Positions 40,236 to 49,049 of a stretch of DNA of 64,000 nt are shown here, piece by piece. A program made the translations under genes and the position numbers. The DNA is from Methanomethylovorans sp041447285. Lineage in GTDB: Archaea; Halobacteriota; Methanosarcinia; Methanosarcinales; Methanosarcinaceae. A model generated the notes under the pieces. That model had not been told where the DNA came from. It searched no databases and saw only the letters and a list, made by a program, of their open reading frames with translations. The stretch lies in contig NZ_JBGMEB010000019.1 in the NCBI RefSeq assembly GCF_041447285.1, positions 24,377-88,376 of the forward strand, given 5' to 3'. The number at the start of each line of letters is the position of its first letter. Position 1 is the first letter of the stretch.

Positions 40236-40308
40236 ATTACCGACTACGCAGTTACTCTATTCATTGCATCTGTAGTAGCGGTAGTAGTAGTAGTAGTATT
40301 CGCTTGAG
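40236..40308 (+). promoter_or_regulatory. Valine-codon-rich leader frame upstream of the acetolactate-synthase-like gene
   Basis: GAGGAG (40225-40230) is a good ribosome binding site. Five bases later a frame opens as ATT ACC GAC TAC and reads (I)TDYAVTLFIASVVAVVVVVVFA before TGA at 40306-40308. Of the last 11 codons, eight are GTA valine codons. The stop codon falls in the left arm of a hairpin. Valine is an end product of the acetolactate pathway, so this resembles a bacterial attenuation leader. Against it: ATT is not a normal start, and the GTA run could be a simple repeat. Confidence 0.4.
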
Positions 40309-40330
40309 CAAGAGACTTTTCTGGCTCAAG
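40303..40330 (+). terminator. Hairpin downstream of the valine-rich leader
   Basis: CTTGAGC (40303-40309) and GCTCAAG (40324-40330) pair perfectly; an inner AGA/TCT extends the stem after one mismatch, leaving a six-base loop. T-rich sequence (TGTACTGTTTTGGGATTGTTT) follows. It could be an attenuator or a processing stem in the mRNA leader of the downstream gene. Confidence 0.5.
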
Positions 40331-40403
40331 TGTACTGTTTTGGGATTGTTTACTTATTAGTGCATTCTGTGCCAGGCTGGTTTCTTTCTAAGGAGAGTTG
40401 AAA

Positions 40404-42128
40404 ATGAAAGAAATGAATGGGGCAGAAGTGCTGGTCAAAAGTCTGGAGGACCTTGGGGTCAAATGCATCTTTGGTTATACAGGAGCAGCTATACTTCCTG
40501 TATTCCATGCGCTCCAGCAGAGTGATATTGAAATAGTCATAAATTCAAACGAGCAATCCTCTGCATTCAGTGCAGCAGGATATTCTAGATCCAGCAATAA
40601 GGTCGGTGTGGCAATTGTTACATCAGGACCTGCTATAACAAACACTCTTACAGCTGTTGCAGATGCTTATGGTGACAGCATTCCATTACTTGTTTTTGCA
40701 GGGCAGGTTCCTGAACATAAGATTGGAACCGACTCTTTCCAGCACATCAGTGTGACAAGTGTTTTTGGAGATGCTGCCAAGAAAGTCATCCAGTTATCAA
40801 ATAGCGACGATGTTGAATCTATAGTTAAGGATGCCTATTACTTTGCAAAGTCCGGTAAACCCGGCCCTGTGGTCATAGATTTTCCTCTTGATAAACAGCT
40901 TAAAGTCCATGGTTATGAAGGCATTAATGTAAGAAGGTTCGAAGAAAGCTATCACGATGACAGACATCTCTGTGATGATCAGTGTGAAGAGTTCTTCCAG
41001 ATATTGCTTCATTCTAAAAAGCCATTGCTTTACCTGGGAGGTGGCCTTAACTCACAGCAAGGGAGCAAGGCAATAACGGAGTTTAACAAGCATTTCAGGA
41101 TACCTTCTGTTAATACGCTCATGGCAAAGGGTGTGGTTGACGAAAGGGAAGAACTGAATATAGGAATGCTGGGTATGTTTGGTACACCTTGTGCAAATAT
41201 GCTCATCCAGGAAAATGACCTCTTCTTTGCCATTGGTGTCAGATGGGATGACAGGGTTGCTGAAAAAGTAGGATTTGCAATTTGTGCCGACATAGCATAC
41301 ATAGATATCAATCCAGAGAAAATGCATCAGATAAAGATAGAACGTGGTCCAAAGTTCACATTCATAGGGGATGCTCCCACAGCCATCAGGGACCTGCTGA
41401 ACTATGCAAAGAAACATAATATCACTATTGATATCCATGAATGGCAGGATCATGCCCGACAACTTAAAAGATCATGGCCACTTGACTACAACAGGGAATC
41501 CACATATATTCAGTCTGCTGAGGTTATGGATGTGCTATCAGCTTATATCGATGAGCACACGAAGATAACCACAGGTGTTGGTAATCATCAGATGCTTGCA
41601 GCTCAATATTTGCCCATACGAAGAGAGAAGTCCTTCATGACTTCTGGTTCTTTTGGCACAATGGGCTTTTCCATGCCTACAGCAATTGGTGTTTATTTTG
41701 CAAATCCAGATTCAAAGATCATTGCCATCGATGGAGACGGTAGCCTGAGAATGAACCTGGGTGAATTACATACCATAGCATCCCTTGACCTGCCTATAAA
41801 AATACTCATGCTAAACAACAGGAGCGATGGCATGGTACAGAATCTGCAGGATGCAGCGTATGAAGGCGTTAGAACGGGGACACAAAGACAAAAGGATGTC
41901 AATTTTGCTGAGATAGCGCGTTCCTTTGGTTTTAACTATTCAAAAAGGATAAGAGACCGACAGGATCTCAGGCAAGGCATTGAGGATCTTCTGGCTGTGG
42001 AAGGGCCTTGCTTTCTCGAGGTTTGCACTGACAGTGAAGAGGTTCTTTATCCTAAGGTCCCGGCAGGGGGAGCTTATAAAGATATGATCTTCGGACCTTA
42101 CATAAAACATGTAGCTGCAAGGTTATAA
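40404..42128 (+). CDS. Acetolactate synthase large-subunit-like ThDP enzyme
   Basis: 574 residues from the ATG at 40404, eight bases after AAGGAG. The ThDP-activating Glu is in INSNEQSSAFSAAGY (about residue 50), and the cofactor motif GDGSLRMNLGEL to NNRSDGMVQN is intact in the C-terminal domain. Overall length and domain order match acetolactate synthase catalytic subunits. No small regulatory subunit lies next to it, which is unusual for IlvB proper, so it may be a stand-alone ALS-like decarboxylase with another 2-oxoacid substrate. Confidence 0.8.
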   Translation: MKEMNGAEVLVKSLEDLGVKCIFGYTGAAILPVFHALQQSDIEIVINSNEQSSAFSAAGYSRSSNKVGVAIVTSGPAITNTLTAVADAYGDSIPLLVFAGQVPEHKIGTDSFQHISVTSVFGDAAKKVIQLSNSDDVESIVKDAYYFAKSGKPGPVVIDFPLDKQLKVHGYEGINVRRFEESYHDDRHLCDDQCEEFFQILLHSKKPLLYLGGGLNSQQGSKAITEFNKHFRIPSVNTLMAKGVVDEREELNIGMLGMFGTPCANMLIQENDLFFAIGVRWDDRVAEKVGFAICADIAYIDINPEKMHQIKIERGPKFTFIGDAPTAIRDLLNYAKKHNITIDIHEWQDHARQLKRSWPLDYNRESTYIQSAEVMDVLSAYIDEHTKITTGVGNHQMLAAQYLPIRREKSFMTSGSFGTMGFSMPTAIGVYFANPDSKIIAIDGDGSLRMNLGELHTIASLDLPIKILMLNNRSDGMVQNLQDAAYEGVRTGTQRQKDVNFAEIARSFGFNYSKRIRDRQDLRQGIEDLLAVEGPCFLEVCTDSEEVLYPKVPAGGAYKDMIFGPYIKHVAARL

Positions 42129-42299
42129 ATCCTGCATTACTGAAGAATGGAGTTATATTATTGGATTCGTGGACCACCACGGCTGTATGTCGTTAAATGG
42201 AGAAAGACCAGCCAGTCAAAATCAGTGAAGCTTGGAGGAATTATACTAAAACCATCTTTTTTACTTTGATAAAAAGAGATCCATAAAAAGGAAAAAATG

Positions 42300-42320
42300 G
42301 AGCGAAAATAATTTTCGCTC
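42300..42320. terminator. Bidirectional hairpin between convergent genes
   Basis: GAGCGAAAAT and ATTTTCGCTC form a perfect inverted repeat (eight-pair stem, five-base loop allowed). It sits between the end of the ALS-like gene and the end of the convergent surface protein gene, with an A-run on one side. This is the expected place for a shared terminator. Confidence 0.6.
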
Positions 42321-42335
42321 ACATCAGCCACAATC

Positions 42336-45300
42336 TTAACTTGTTATGGTTAACTTAGGTCTCTGTGAAGCAGACGACTCAGAGCTATAGAATGCAATAT
42401 AGTTCCCACTCTCAGTCTTTGCCTTGAGGAAGAAACCGGTGTTCTCATGTTCACCGGTTACATATTCCTGCACAAGCTCTGTGACATCAAAGTCATAGTA
42501 CTTGTTACCAGGTACTGTGCTGGCAGGGAATGTAAGAGAAGCATATGGTGTACTACCCTGAGCAACACCATTCTTGTCATACCAGTTTCCTCCTGCTGCT
42601 GTCCATGTAGAAGCCGAGGTTCTTGAGGTCCAGCTCACGTACTTTGCATCCCACTCAACTGGCCTGTAGACTTCAACTACAGTATCAGAAGTACGGGTAG
42701 TGGCTGAAGGGTAATACCAATACAGTGAGAGAGTTGCTTTGGTTATTGTATCCGTGGTGTCATAGGAACTTAGATCGAACATCAGCACATCCCTGCAAAC
42801 GCTTGTACTCTTTCCAATGTCAAGATATGTAGAATCTGAAAGAACTGTTGTCGGCAAGGATTCACGCAATCTGTTGTCAGAGGTAGCTGAATGTTCAACA
42901 GTAACTATTGGCTTTGTGACAACGACCTTTAGTGTATCCGTGGATATCTGACCAAATACATCAGTGACAGTTAAGGTCACCGTGTAATTGCCTGCAGCGC
43001 TATAGGTTTTAATAACTGTTGTACCGGTTGCTTCAGAAGTTATGCCGTTTGAAGCATCAAAGTCCCATGAGTAAGAAACTATACCCCTATCATCACTGGA
43101 AGCACTGCCGTCAAAGCTGACAACTGAACCGGTAGTTACACTCTGATCAGCACCAGCTTCTGCAACCGGGGCTTCATCAGATGCTACATTTACAGCCAAT
43201 TTAGGCTTCTGGGAAGCAGATGACTCATAACTGTAGAATGCGATGTAATTGCCACTTTCGGTCTTTGCCTTGAGGAAGAAACCGGTGTTCTCATGTTCAC
43301 CGCTTACATATTCATGCACAAGCTCGGTGACATCAAAATCATAGTACTTATTGCCAGGTAATGTGCTTGCCGGGAAAGTAAGAGATGCATAAGGACTACT
43401 GCCCTGAGATACGCCGTTCTTATCATACCAGTTTCCTCCGGCTGTGTTCCAGAGAGTACCAGAAGCGCGATAGTTCCAGCTAACATATTCAGGATCCCAC
43501 TCAACAGGCCTGTAAACTTCAACCACGGTGTTAGAACTGCGAGTAGCAGCTGAAGGGTAATACCAGTACAGGGAAAGCGTTGCTTTGGAGATCTTGTCTG
43601 TAGTGTTGTATTCGCTAAGATCAAACCACATGAGATCTCGGGAAGCACTTGTACTCTTTCCTATATCAATGTAAGAGGAATCTGAATAAACAGTATTAGG
43701 GGAAGTTTCACGTAGCCTGTTATCATAAACTGTCTGACCTGAAACAGTACTCACCGGACTACTGACAACTACATTCAATGTATCCGTTGATCTTTGGCCA
43801 CTGGTATCAGTGACAGTTAGGGTCACTGTGTAATTGCCTGCGCTGGAATAGGTTGTACTAACCGTTACTCCTGTGGCTTCAGATGTTATGCCATTTGAAG
43901 CATCAAAGTCCCATGAGTAAGAAACTATGCCATTATCATCGCTGGAAGCATTGCCATCAAAACTGACAGCTGAACCAGTGGTTACAGTCTTATCAGAACC
44001 AGCTTGTGCAACCGGGACTTCATCAGATACTTCATCAGATGTTAGATTGATAGTTAACTTTGGTTTCTGGGCATCATTTGCTGATTCTGAGCTATAGAAT
44101 GCAATGTAATTGCCGCTTTCAGTCTTTGCCTTGAGGAAGAAGCCAGTGTTGCCATATTCGCCACTTATGTATTCCTGTACAAGTTCTGTGACATCAAAAT
44201 CATAGTATTTGTTGCCAGGCACTGTGCTTGCCGGGAATGTAAGAGTTGCATATGGGGTACTACCCTGAGAAACACCGCTTTTATCAAACCAGTCTCCTCC
44301 GGCTATGTTCCAGAGAGTACCTGAAGCACGGTAGTTCCAGCTGACATATTCAGGATCCCACTCAACAGGCCTATAAACTTCAACTACTGTGTCAGAAGTA
44401 CGGGTAGTGGCTGAAGGGTAATACCAATATAGTGAGAGAGTTGCCTCGGATATTGTATCCGTTGTGTTGTACTCGCTAAGGTCAAACCACATGAGATCTC
44501 GGGAAGTACTTGTGCTCTTTCCTATGTCAATATAGGCAGAGTCTGAATAAACAGTAGCGGGATTTGTTTCACGTAGTCTGTTATCATAGACAGTTAATGA
44601 ATCATCTATCTGGTTTGAAACTACATTATTGACAATTATTTTTAATGTATCTGTTGAGTTCTGTCCGCTCATATCAGTGACTGTGAGAGTTACAGTGTAA
44701 GTTCCTGCGATCGTATAAATGTTCGCGGCAGTCTTGCCCGTTGCTTCAGAAGTTATGCCGTTTGATGCATCAAAGTCCCATGAATATGAGGCTATTCCAT
44801 TGTCATCAGTGGATGCACTCCCATCAAAATTAACGTCAGAACCTATAGTTACGTTTTGATCTGCACCAGCATTGGCAACAGGAACAGCATCTGTTGTTGA
44901 AGCTGATGAAACACTCTTAGATGCCTGTGCGGTATTACCATACCTGCCAATATTTATCACTCCACCATTTGGAGATGGTTCACTGCTATAGGATGAACCA
45001 GAATATCCTGCATCTATCAATGCACTGGATGTTGAATCTGTTACCCAGCTTCCACTAGAATAATGACCAACTGTACTTTTAAGATGGTAGTCACGAGATC
45101 CAGCATTTGAATTAGTTGAATCAACGCATAGCGGGTCAACATTTAGGTTTTTGCTCATTGTAAAGCCACTACCATAGGTTTGACCATTTTTGTTGTTGTA
45201 AATGTCATTGTTCTGGACTACAAATTTAGAATATGTTGGATTAGTGTTCCATATTCCCACACCTGATCCAGTGATGGAGGAAGCACCATCGCTGTTCATG

Positions 45301-46391
45301 ATTATATTGTTCCTGACGTAAGTTGTGAATTGGGTTTGTTGCTGACGTCTTCCATCTCTCAGGAAATACTTTATGGCAGCATGCCCACCATCATCAAACA
45401 CGTTGTTCTCAATGATAGTATTGTCGAAATCACCTAAAACGATAGCAGCGTTACTAAAACCAGTGTTAGTTGAATATTGACCGACTTTTGTAAAAGTATT
45501 GTGGTGAATATATACGTCCTTAGCATGGATTACATTATCCTGATAATTTGCAGATATCCAGATACCTGCACCATTAGTAGTATGTATTTTATTGTTGTAG
45601 ATTTCAATGTCATCAAAAACGCAGCTTGAAGTTGAAGACGTACCTATTTGTATTGCTGGACCAGTAGAATCACTGGAAATAGAAGAGTAGATCAGATTGT
45701 CGTGAATCGTAGAATCTGTACAGCCATCTGAATATCGGCATCCGCTATTTGTTCTTGTCATGATGGTGTTATAGGCATGTTCGACATTGCTGCATCCCAT
45801 AGCATAAAGTGCATCATGACCGAGTTTATAAACATCATTATATATGAATTTTATATTATACCCATTTCTTATTTTCAGCCCGTCGCCACATCCCCATTCA
45901 AGGCGCATATTTGAAACTTCTACATTATTAGCGCCATCAAAATAAATTAAATTGTAATACCCGGCACCGAGACTTACTCCCTGATTTGCACTGTTTCCAT
46001 CTATTGTGAAACCTGTTACTGTGATATCATCATCAGTTCCAATATTTGCTATCAAAGGCACTCCTGAGGACCAGCCGGCATTTGAAACTAATTTGATCTC
46101 AGCTGAGGAGTCACCTGTGAGCACTGTATTTGCACCTATGTATAAAGTGCTGTCAATCCAGTAAGTATTTGGACCACGTAAAAATACAGTACCTCCTCCA
46201 AGACCATCAATATATGCTAATGCTTTGTTTATTTCAATATGGTCATTCGTCCCGTCGCATTTGTAATTGACAGTTCCACTCGTACTGCTAGTACCAACGT
46301 ATACAATAGGACTACCCGTACTACATCCTGCAAGAGGAATTGTTATAAAAAACAAAATAAGAGATAAGCTAATTACGTTTTTCAGGATCAT
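42336..46391 (-). CDS. Giant surface lipoprotein: beta-helix (pectate-lyase-like/disaggregatase-like) plus three PKD-DNRLRE repeats
   Basis: 1351 residues. A signal peptide ends in lipobox LAGC. Residues about 25-480 form a right-handed parallel beta-helix with NxxxxN ladders (NVEVSNMRL, NTIIENNVF, NDIYNNKN). Then three repeats of a PKD domain (SYSWDFDASNGITSEATG in each) followed by a DNRLRE domain (YDNRLRE, SRDLMWFDLSEYNTTD, YYDFDVTELVQEY). Related Methanosarcina proteins include disaggregatase, which cuts the methanochondroitin matrix between cells. A cell-surface glycan-binding or -cleaving role is likely. GGTGA lies seven bases before the ATG, and a TATTATATTTATG box is upstream. Confidence 0.88.
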   Translation of the reverse strand: MILKNVISLSLILFFITIPLAGCSTGSPIVYVGTSSTSGTVNYKCDGTNDHIEINKALAYIDGLGGGTVFLRGPNTYWIDSTLYIGANTVLTGDSSAEIKLVSNAGWSSGVPLIANIGTDDDITVTGFTIDGNSANQGVSLGAGYYNLIYFDGANNVEVSNMRLEWGCGDGLKIRNGYNIKFIYNDVYKLGHDALYAMGCSNVEHAYNTIMTRTNSGCRYSDGCTDSTIHDNLIYSSISSDSTGPAIQIGTSSTSSCVFDDIEIYNNKIHTTNGAGIWISANYQDNVIHAKDVYIHHNTFTKVGQYSTNTGFSNAAIVLGDFDNTIIENNVFDDGGHAAIKYFLRDGRRQQQTQFTTYVRNNIIMNSDGASSITGSGVGIWNTNPTYSKFVVQNNDIYNNKNGQTYGSGFTMSKNLNVDPLCVDSTNSNAGSRDYHLKSTVGHYSSGSWVTDSTSSALIDAGYSGSSYSSEPSPNGGVINIGRYGNTAQASKSVSSASTTDAVPVANAGADQNVTIGSDVNFDGSASTDDNGIASYSWDFDASNGITSEATGKTAANIYTIAGTYTVTLTVTDMSGQNSTDTLKIIVNNVVSNQIDDSLTVYDNRLRETNPATVYSDSAYIDIGKSTSTSRDLMWFDLSEYNTTDTISEATLSLYWYYPSATTRTSDTVVEVYRPVEWDPEYVSWNYRASGTLWNIAGGDWFDKSGVSQGSTPYATLTFPASTVPGNKYYDFDVTELVQEYISGEYGNTGFFLKAKTESGNYIAFYSSESANDAQKPKLTINLTSDEVSDEVPVAQAGSDKTVTTGSAVSFDGNASSDDNGIVSYSWDFDASNGITSEATGVTVSTTYSSAGNYTVTLTVTDTSGQRSTDTLNVVVSSPVSTVSGQTVYDNRLRETSPNTVYSDSSYIDIGKSTSASRDLMWFDLSEYNTTDKISKATLSLYWYYPSAATRSSNTVVEVYRPVEWDPEYVSWNYRASGTLWNTAGGNWYDKNGVSQGSSPYASLTFPASTLPGNKYYDFDVTELVHEYVSGEHENTGFFLKAKTESGNYIAFYSYESSASQKPKLAVNVASDEAPVAEAGADQSVTTGSVVSFDGSASSDDRGIVSYSWDFDASNGITSEATGTTVIKTYSAAGNYTVTLTVTDVFGQISTDTLKVVVTKPIVTVEHSATSDNRLRESLPTTVLSDSTYLDIGKSTSVCRDVLMFDLSSYDTTDTITKATLSLYWYYPSATTRTSDTVVEVYRPVEWDAKYVSWTSRTSASTWTAAGGNWYDKNGVAQGSTPYASLTFPASTVPGNKYYDFDVTELVQEYVTGEHENTGFFLKAKTESGNYIAFYSSESSASQRPKLTITS
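42339..44890 (-). repeat. Three tandem PKD-DNRLRE units of about 850 bp in the surface protein gene
   Basis: The DNRLRE starts lie near 44590, 43725 and 42880, so units are about 850-865 bases apart. Long stretches are almost identical in DNA, for example the EWDPEYVSWNYRASGTLW codons of units one and two, and the KAKTESGNYIAFYS codons of all three. Such identity shows recent duplication or gene conversion and would permit change in repeat number by recombination. Confidence 0.85.
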
Positions 46392-46910
46392 GGCTTTTCA
46401 CCATTATCCCAAGCTATTTGGTCATAAATATAATAATTGTGGACATAATGCGCCCACCGCGTATATAAAAAAACTTAGATAATAATAGCACACAATATTC
46501 AGATCCAAATTGATGACAAGAGAAGTGAAACAATTGATTGATGAACAGATCATAAGCATACCAAGTTCCAAATAGAAAAACATAAATTAACGGGAATTTA
46601 TGTCCAAAAAAATTCACCTATTCTGTCAGCAGCGTAGAATCCACTGATATTGTCAAGTCATGAAAACTGCAACTGCTAAAAAGATATTAATGAATTTTTC
46701 AAAGTAAGCAGGAGAATTGATCATAAAGTAAAGGATGGGGGCTAGCTATTATATTGGAACACATGGACATACATTTGCTAAAAGATGCAGAATCTGTGAA
46801 AAATTCATAAATCTATCCTTAACCTTTTATCAGTGCCCGAAACTGATATTTAGAAAACTACCAGAATTTGTTAAAAGCTTCAGTAAAATTCGCAGCACAA
46901 GAACTTCTTC
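46392..46910. other. Mostly empty intergenic stretch
   Basis: Holds the likely promoter of the surface protein on the minus strand (TATTATATTTATG near 46416-46430). A 20-codon plus-strand frame at 46513-46575 (MTREVKQLIDEQIISIPSSK) looks like a decayed gene end. Longer frames here on the plus strand (46735-47052) have no ribosome binding site and are the antisense of a better minus-strand small ORF. No RNA gene seen. Confidence 0.4.
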
Positions 46911-47057
46911 TTATTTTGATTTATTGCAACCGGAAGATGACGGAGTTAAACCTTGTTGTGCATTATTAGACATTTGCTTTACCATATTCCACATTACCAG
47001 ATTAAGTTGTCTTCTATCAAGTGCATTATGCTTTTTGAAACCATATTTTTGATTCAC
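46911..47057 (-). CDS. Small ORF of 48 residues behind a structured leader
   Basis: GTG start with an excellent site GGGAGGGAT five bases upstream; an in-frame ATG at 47081 with AAAGGAGG 13 bases upstream would give 56 residues. The peptide is basic and Asn/Gln-rich (NQKYGFKKHNALDRRQLN, later QMSNNAQQG and a final CNKSK). It resembles nothing I know. Two ribosome binding sites, a possible TATA box at 47240-47251 and a hairpin-rich leader argue that it is expressed. Confidence 0.45.
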   Translation of the reverse strand: MNQKYGFKKHNALDRRQLNLVMWNMVKQMSNNAQQGLTPSSSGCNKSK

Positions 47058-47094
47058 TTTATCCCTCCCGACAACACACATAAGTTAATTTGTT

Positions 47095-47251
47095 CCTCCT
47101 TTAGGGAGGCATCCACTGGATAGCAGGACGCCTCCTTTTTACCTCCATTGTATGTTTTTTCACACTTCGGAGGGGGGATAGCTGTGTTGGGTGGTACGCT
47201 TACCAGCATGTTCCTGGCAGCAAAACCCCATTTGGCATCTTATAATAAAAA
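47095..47251 (-). promoter_or_regulatory. Structured 5' leader with mutually exclusive hairpins (riboswitch-like) and TATA box
   Basis: Read on the minus strand: TATA-like TTATTATAAG (47251-47240), then small stems CCAG/CTGG, TGGTA/TACCA with a four-base loop (47205-47192) and ACAC/GTGT (47187-47162). Next, GGAGGC (47135-47130) can pair with GCCTCC (47110-47105), while the same CCTCC can instead pair with the GGAGG ribosome binding site at 47099-47095 over a five-base loop. So one strand can either hide or free the ribosome binding site. No known aptamer is recognised. Confidence 0.4.
47101..47148 (-). CDS. Possible 15-codon upstream ORF
   Basis: ATG at 47148, with GTG at 47163 in frame, reads MEVKRRRPAIQWMPP and stops just before the AAAGGAGG site of the next ORF. 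GGAGG occurs within its own start. If translated, the ribosome would run through both hairpin arms that control the next ribosome binding site, a classical coupling layout. Short length makes this tentative. Confidence 0.3.
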   Translation of the reverse strand: MEVKRRRPAIQWMPP

Positions 47252-47554
47252 GATACTTAGAGCTTAAAGAGAAAAATGGAGGGTATTTGAGGATTAAAAG
47301 CTTTAATATGAACTTTTATGCCACAAAATTCTTCAAATGACGTCCAGAGAAGAATTAGAGTCTCTTTAAAGCATTGGTATGCTTAAAAGAGCATATTTAG
47401 ATATTATTCACCAACAAATCTAATTTTTGATCCAGGACATTTGAGAATGATTCAAATTATACTTTTGATGGATCTGAAAATAGATACAGGCAAAGACAAG
47501 GGACTGCATATATAAAGTATAATCAACAGATAGCTAAAAACATAAAGTAGAGGT
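47252..47554. other. Intergenic stretch without a recognised gene
   Basis: About 300 AT-rich bases. No frame with both a start and a ribosome binding site was found on either strand. An AGTCTCTTTAAAGCA / TGCTTAAAAGAGCA patch near 47370-47400 forms an imperfect hairpin. No tRNA-like cloverleaf was seen. Confidence 0.35.
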
Positions 47555-47668
47555 TTATAAATGATTACCGTTTTTCTTGACAGCTTCACTACAATGATGC
47601 TGTATAAACTCATCCACTGAAGTGTTTTTTGAATTACTGTTTTTCTTTATATATGAGTCTCTGTCCAT
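47555..47668 (-). CDS. Possible 37-residue Lys/Asn-rich small protein
   Basis: ATG at 47668 preceded by GGTGG. The peptide MDRDSYIKKNSNSKNTSVD continues to a CSEAVKKNGNHL end. A strong TATA-like box (TTTTTATATAG on the minus strand, 47725-47735) lies about 60 bases upstream of the start and would give a leader of about 34 bases. Composition is plausible for a small hydrophilic protein; no family recognised. Confidence 0.4.
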   Translation of the reverse strand: MDRDSYIKKNSNSKNTSVDEFIQHHCSEAVKKNGNHL

Positions 47669-47724
47669 TAAGCCACCGTTTTTCCCTACTATTATTAGGT
47701 TAGTTCCTATTATGAGAGTGATAC

Positions 47725-47735
47725 TATATAAAAAT
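47725..47735 (-). promoter_or_regulatory. TATA box for the 37-residue ORF
   Basis: ATTTTTATATAG on the minus strand, preceded by an A/T-rich BRE-like stretch. Spacing to the ORF start at 47668 fits an archaeal promoter with a short leader. Confidence 0.4.
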
Positions 47736-47979
47736 ATTTATGATAATATATGAGAAAGTAAATAAAATACACTAGAGATTCAGTACAAAATAATCTGGAA
47801 CGAGAACTGGATTATTAAATTGAATAGTTCCGTTCATTTTATGAACTTTAAACACATAATTTTCAAAGAATTACTTTAGAATTGATTTATTGGTTCTATA
47901 GAGGGAGCTCTAAATGATTATAGCTCAAACAGATAAAAAGAATGCATGCATAACGCATGTCAAAATAGAAATCTGTTAC

Positions 47980-48912
47980 TTAGTCGAGAGTTTCTTCATT
48001 CTCCTGTGCCCATGCCGGCTGATCAATAGAAAGGAACTCAAGAGCTAGATCCCCGCTATTGACAATTTGCTGCTTAGCATTTGCAGGTACAAGAACCATT
48101 TGACCTTCACTCAGTTCAAATAGTACATCCTCGATATAAAAAATGCCTTTACCTGCAAGTACAAAATGAACTTCAGGATTCTTCATAGCATGATCACCGA
48201 TAGAAGCACCTGGTCTGATTATCACATGAGCGATACTGTAATTCACACCCAAGTCTCTGTCGACCTTTGAGGGATGGAGGACATTCCCAAGTGACACTGA
48301 ATTAAAGCGACTGAAATATTCAATATCCTCAAGGCTATTCGTATAAACATAGTCATCAACATAGAAGCTGGAAGTTACAATGTATGCCTGATCACCTATT
48401 GAGGTTCTTTTAACGAATGTGTACTTCAAAGCAGGAGCAGATTCATCTGGTTTTGGCCATTGATAGCTGACCCAGCCTTCACCCTCTTCGCTCATGGCAG
48501 TGTCTATGAAATATTCTCCAATGGGATTACCATCATAGTCCTTAAGGGCGGAAACATCCACACCTTCAATACTTGTATTCGGAGCATATACAACACGTTT
48601 ACCTTCAAGCGTCCAGATACTTAGATAAGTGTCATTATGGAACCACTTGCTCCCATTCTCCCTGAACTTGTCAAATGCAAGTTCCCCTTTCTCACCCATC
48701 AACTCTACAGCGTCATTCACAAGGGACACTGTCATGTCTTTCTGAATAGCCATGTCTGACTGGCCGTATGATATATTAGTATTCTGTCCAGCAACTTGAT
48801 CGATAGCATGAGATTTATTCATAGTCGTATTTTCAGACTGAACACAACCTGCAACGCTCAATAATAAGAATGTGACAAAAAGCACGTATACTATTTTTTT
48901 ATAACTATTCAT
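47980..48912 (-). CDS. Lipoprotein with Cache-like sensor domain fused to a cupin
   Basis: 310 residues. A signal helix ends at lipobox VAGC. Residues about 60-205 look like a single Cache domain (VNDAVELMGEKGELAFDKF, DTYLSIWTLEGKRVVYAPN, GNPIGEYFIDTA, GWVSYQWPKP, KYTFVKRT). Residues about 220-305 are a cupin (VIIRPGASIGDHAMKNPEVHF, VLAGKGIFYIED, LVPANAKQQIVNSG), with His at both metal-binding positions of motif 1. A small-molecule binding sensor on the outside joined to a metal-binding barrel is an unusual design. GGTG precedes the ATG. Confidence 0.75.
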   Translation of the reverse strand: MNSYKKIVYVLFVTFLLLSVAGCVQSENTTMNKSHAIDQVAGQNTNISYGQSDMAIQKDMTVSLVNDAVELMGEKGELAFDKFRENGSKWFHNDTYLSIWTLEGKRVVYAPNTSIEGVDVSALKDYDGNPIGEYFIDTAMSEEGEGWVSYQWPKPDESAPALKYTFVKRTSIGDQAYIVTSSFYVDDYVYTNSLEDIEYFSRFNSVSLGNVLHPSKVDRDLGVNYSIAHVIIRPGASIGDHAMKNPEVHFVLAGKGIFYIEDVLFELSEGQMVLVPANAKQQIVNSGDLALEFLSIDQPAWAQENEETLD

Positions 48913-49049
48913 CTTTTAACACCAGAAACTTCAAAAGAATGTATAAAAATAGGTGCTACAAATACTATATAAAATTAATTAGCGTCTAAAAATCAATATC
49001 TCAAAAATAATATCTTACGGCCCTTACCGGACCGTAATTTCACTTGTGA

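Noticed and set aside
40261..40300. GTA trinucleotide run as a CRISPR or satellite element
   Set aside because: Only a short single run; no repeat-spacer structure anywhere in the window.
46735..47052. 105-codon plus-strand frame
   Set aside because: No ribosome binding site, odd composition, and it lies antisense to a minus-strand small ORF that has two good start signals.
47914..48048. 44-codon plus-strand frame with GAGGGAG before its ATG
   Set aside because: Half of it is antisense to the Cache-cupin gene and its later part reads like shadow sequence; the start signal alone is not enough.
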